Of a stretch of 64,000 nt of DNA, positions 62,641 through 64,000 are shown piece after piece. The notes beneath the pieces were generated by a model. The model did no database searches and was not told where the DNA came from. It was given only the letters and a program-made list of their open reading frames with translations. Position 1 is the stretch's first letter. Each line of letters starts with the position of its first letter. This stretch comes from Undaria pinnatifida (taxonomy: Eukaryota > Sar > Phaeophyceae > Laminariales > Alariaceae), in assembly GCA_012845835.1 (NCBI GenBank), contig JABAKD010000005.1, forward strand, positions 10,982,205 to 11,046,204. The letters are read 5' to 3'. Made by a program: the position numbers and the translations under genes.

Positions 62641-63054
62641 ATTTCCTTCAAATGAACTGGTTTTAGTGTAGGATCCAGTTTTTTCGCTAGATTCTGCTTT
62701 GCGTTGAACAAAAGTAGGTCAGATCTTCGATTTGTTGCGCAAAAAAATACAACAGACATGCCTTGGAGTATGTACGTCCAACCGGATCCTGCAAAAGGTG
62801 GCGCACTTTGTTTTTTTGCCCCCGCTGGGAAGATAACCTGAATAATAATGAAAAACTTGAAGGCCTGTCATTGGTTGGTACGAGTTTCGCTCCTAGAGAC
62901 AGCCCAAGGCCGGTAATTTTGTTTTTAGACCATGTCACCCTCTTGCACTGGCCATGGAGGTCACCATGACACCAAATATTCACTCTTTGACTATTAGACA
63001 TTGCGAGCAGTGTTCGTGGGGGGTAACGTGAACCAGCCTGCACGGTAACGGTGC

Positions 63055-63143
63055 AGAGTCATTACACGCGAGGGGCGAAGCAGAACTTTCTGAGGTCCTA
63101 ACACGAGTTGAGCTAGACGTTGGTTCGAGCAACCCGATCACCA
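63055..63143 (+). mobile_element. Family A fragment
   Basis: GAGTCATTACACGCGAGGGG, CTTTCTGAGGTCCTAACACG and GGTTCGAGCAACCCGATCAC. Only the left part remains. Confidence 0.55.
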
Positions 63144-63157
63144 TGTATATTCGCTAG

Positions 63158-63440
63158 TGACGCGTGCTGCGATAGAGGTTTACACCACGTTTTTCCCCTT
63201 CAAAAGGTTCCTCAACTTGGGAGCTCAAGACATCTTCCAAAAACTGATATGGTGAAAAACTAAACCGGTATCAGGCAGACGGGAAAAAAACAAAACATGG
63301 CCTAGGTATACGACGTAAATCACGAAGAAAAATAGCCTACCAGGTATTATTTTTATTTTTTTCGACCATTCTGGGTTAAGGAGCGCCACCCTTCAGAAAC
63401 CGTCTAAGAAAAAAGGGCTACTTCTATCGTAGCATGGGTC
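63158..63440 (+). mobile_element. Family B element, copy 10
   Basis: GACGCGTGCTGCGATAGAGG to CTACTTCTATCGTAGCATGG; inside CTGGGTTAAGGAGCGCCACC and TTCAGAAACCGTCTAAG. Confidence 0.85.
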
Positions 63441-64000
63441 TAAATTTAAGTATACCCGTGAGACGATCACACTAGCCGAGGATAGTCTCAACACTTGAGG
63501 ATCCCCTAACCGGCGAGAAGGTCAGAAAGTTTTTGCCCAAGAACACGTGCAACGCCAACCGAGGGATGACGCTGATCGGCACTCCCCATGGCCCAGGTAC
63601 ACACACGGCGAAAATATGGTAAAAATATGGAATGGAATTCCGACGATTTTTGAGCGCTGAGGATCCCCCGTCATTCGCAAACTGTAGCATCAAATTTTGA
63701 GAGCTAGTTCTACCGTACGGGCACACCCCCCTCACGGGAAAATGCTAATCGTCGCCAACTGGGACTTTCTCTCTATGCGCTCAAATCACGAGACAGACAC
63801 GGCTCGAACCGATACCGGTACTCCGTTGTGCAGGTTGCTCTAGGTTTGACGCACTCTCCTTGAACCGATCTCGATGTTTGGTTTCTGATTCTCCGCCGTA
63901 CACCCTAAGCTACCAGCGCGCCACAAAAACCGAAAGAACAAGGTCCAATGCATGCAGCCGAGGCCTCAACACCACTCTCTCGATTCGGTAAATCTGCGAA
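63441..64000. other. Final stretch without a recognised gene
   Basis: AGGATCCCCTAACCGG at about 63500 and GAGGATCCCCCGTCATTCGC at 63660 resemble parts of B in both orders. Nothing else supported. Confidence 0.4.

Overview
This is a nuclear eukaryotic window dominated by one very large split gene on the + strand. Twenty-seven exons (two with tentative ends), joined by GT-AG introns and one GC-AG intron, can be followed from position 2205 to a TGA at 53780. Translated in order they give the orthologue of WDR35/IFT121, a subunit of the IFT-A complex that drives retrograde intraflagellar transport. The organism therefore builds cilia or flagella, at least in some life stage. Short interstitial TTAGGG repeats, GC-rich exons, long repeat-filled introns and many short inverted-repeat elements would fit a stramenopile such as a brown alga, but this is a guess; another intron-rich flagellated protist is possible. 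The first coding exon (about 43 residues by comparison with animal WDR35) was not found and probably lies upstream of the window.

Layout: 1-2204 holds no recognised exon and is read as upstream intron. From 2205 to 53780 about 3.6 kb of coding sequence is spread over 51.6 kb, so about 93 % is intron (0.25 to 4.1 kb each). The protein order is: first beta-propeller (exons at 2.2-8.9 kb and beyond), second beta-propeller (about 10.7-26 kb), alpha-solenoid/TPR region (29.6-53.2 kb) and a C-terminal zinc-binding module (53667-53780). From 53781 to 64000 there are only weak exon candidates on the - strand (54.4-54.9 kb) and one better terminal exon, also on the - strand, at 60240-60572, possibly sulfotransferase-like.

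The introns are packed with short dispersed elements. I could group these into seven families (A to G) by shared ends and interiors: A (about 280 bp, CATCCC...GGGATG ends), B (about 250-350 bp, CGACGCGTGCTACGATAG ends), C (about 250 bp, GTTCTACGGTAGCCC ends), D (with a GGTCACTCGCGCGAGTGACC palindrome), E (CAGGG...CCCTG ends, carrying GGGTC pentamer arrays), F (GATC-rich) and G (about 90 bp, flanked by TTAA, several copies nested inside B). There is also one 1.34-kb fold-back element with hAT-like ends, interstitial telomere repeats and several minisatellites.

The most unusual feature is a set of decayed partial copies of this gene's own exons ('echo exons') in the introns, in the same orientation, often with the splice-acceptor region. 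They lie upstream of the exons at 6747, 17849, 26048, 32029, 36420, 39900 and 49498, and downstream of the exon at 53091. The - strand exon at 60240 has similar echoes. This points to repeated local duplication as a source of intron growth, with the old copies losing function.
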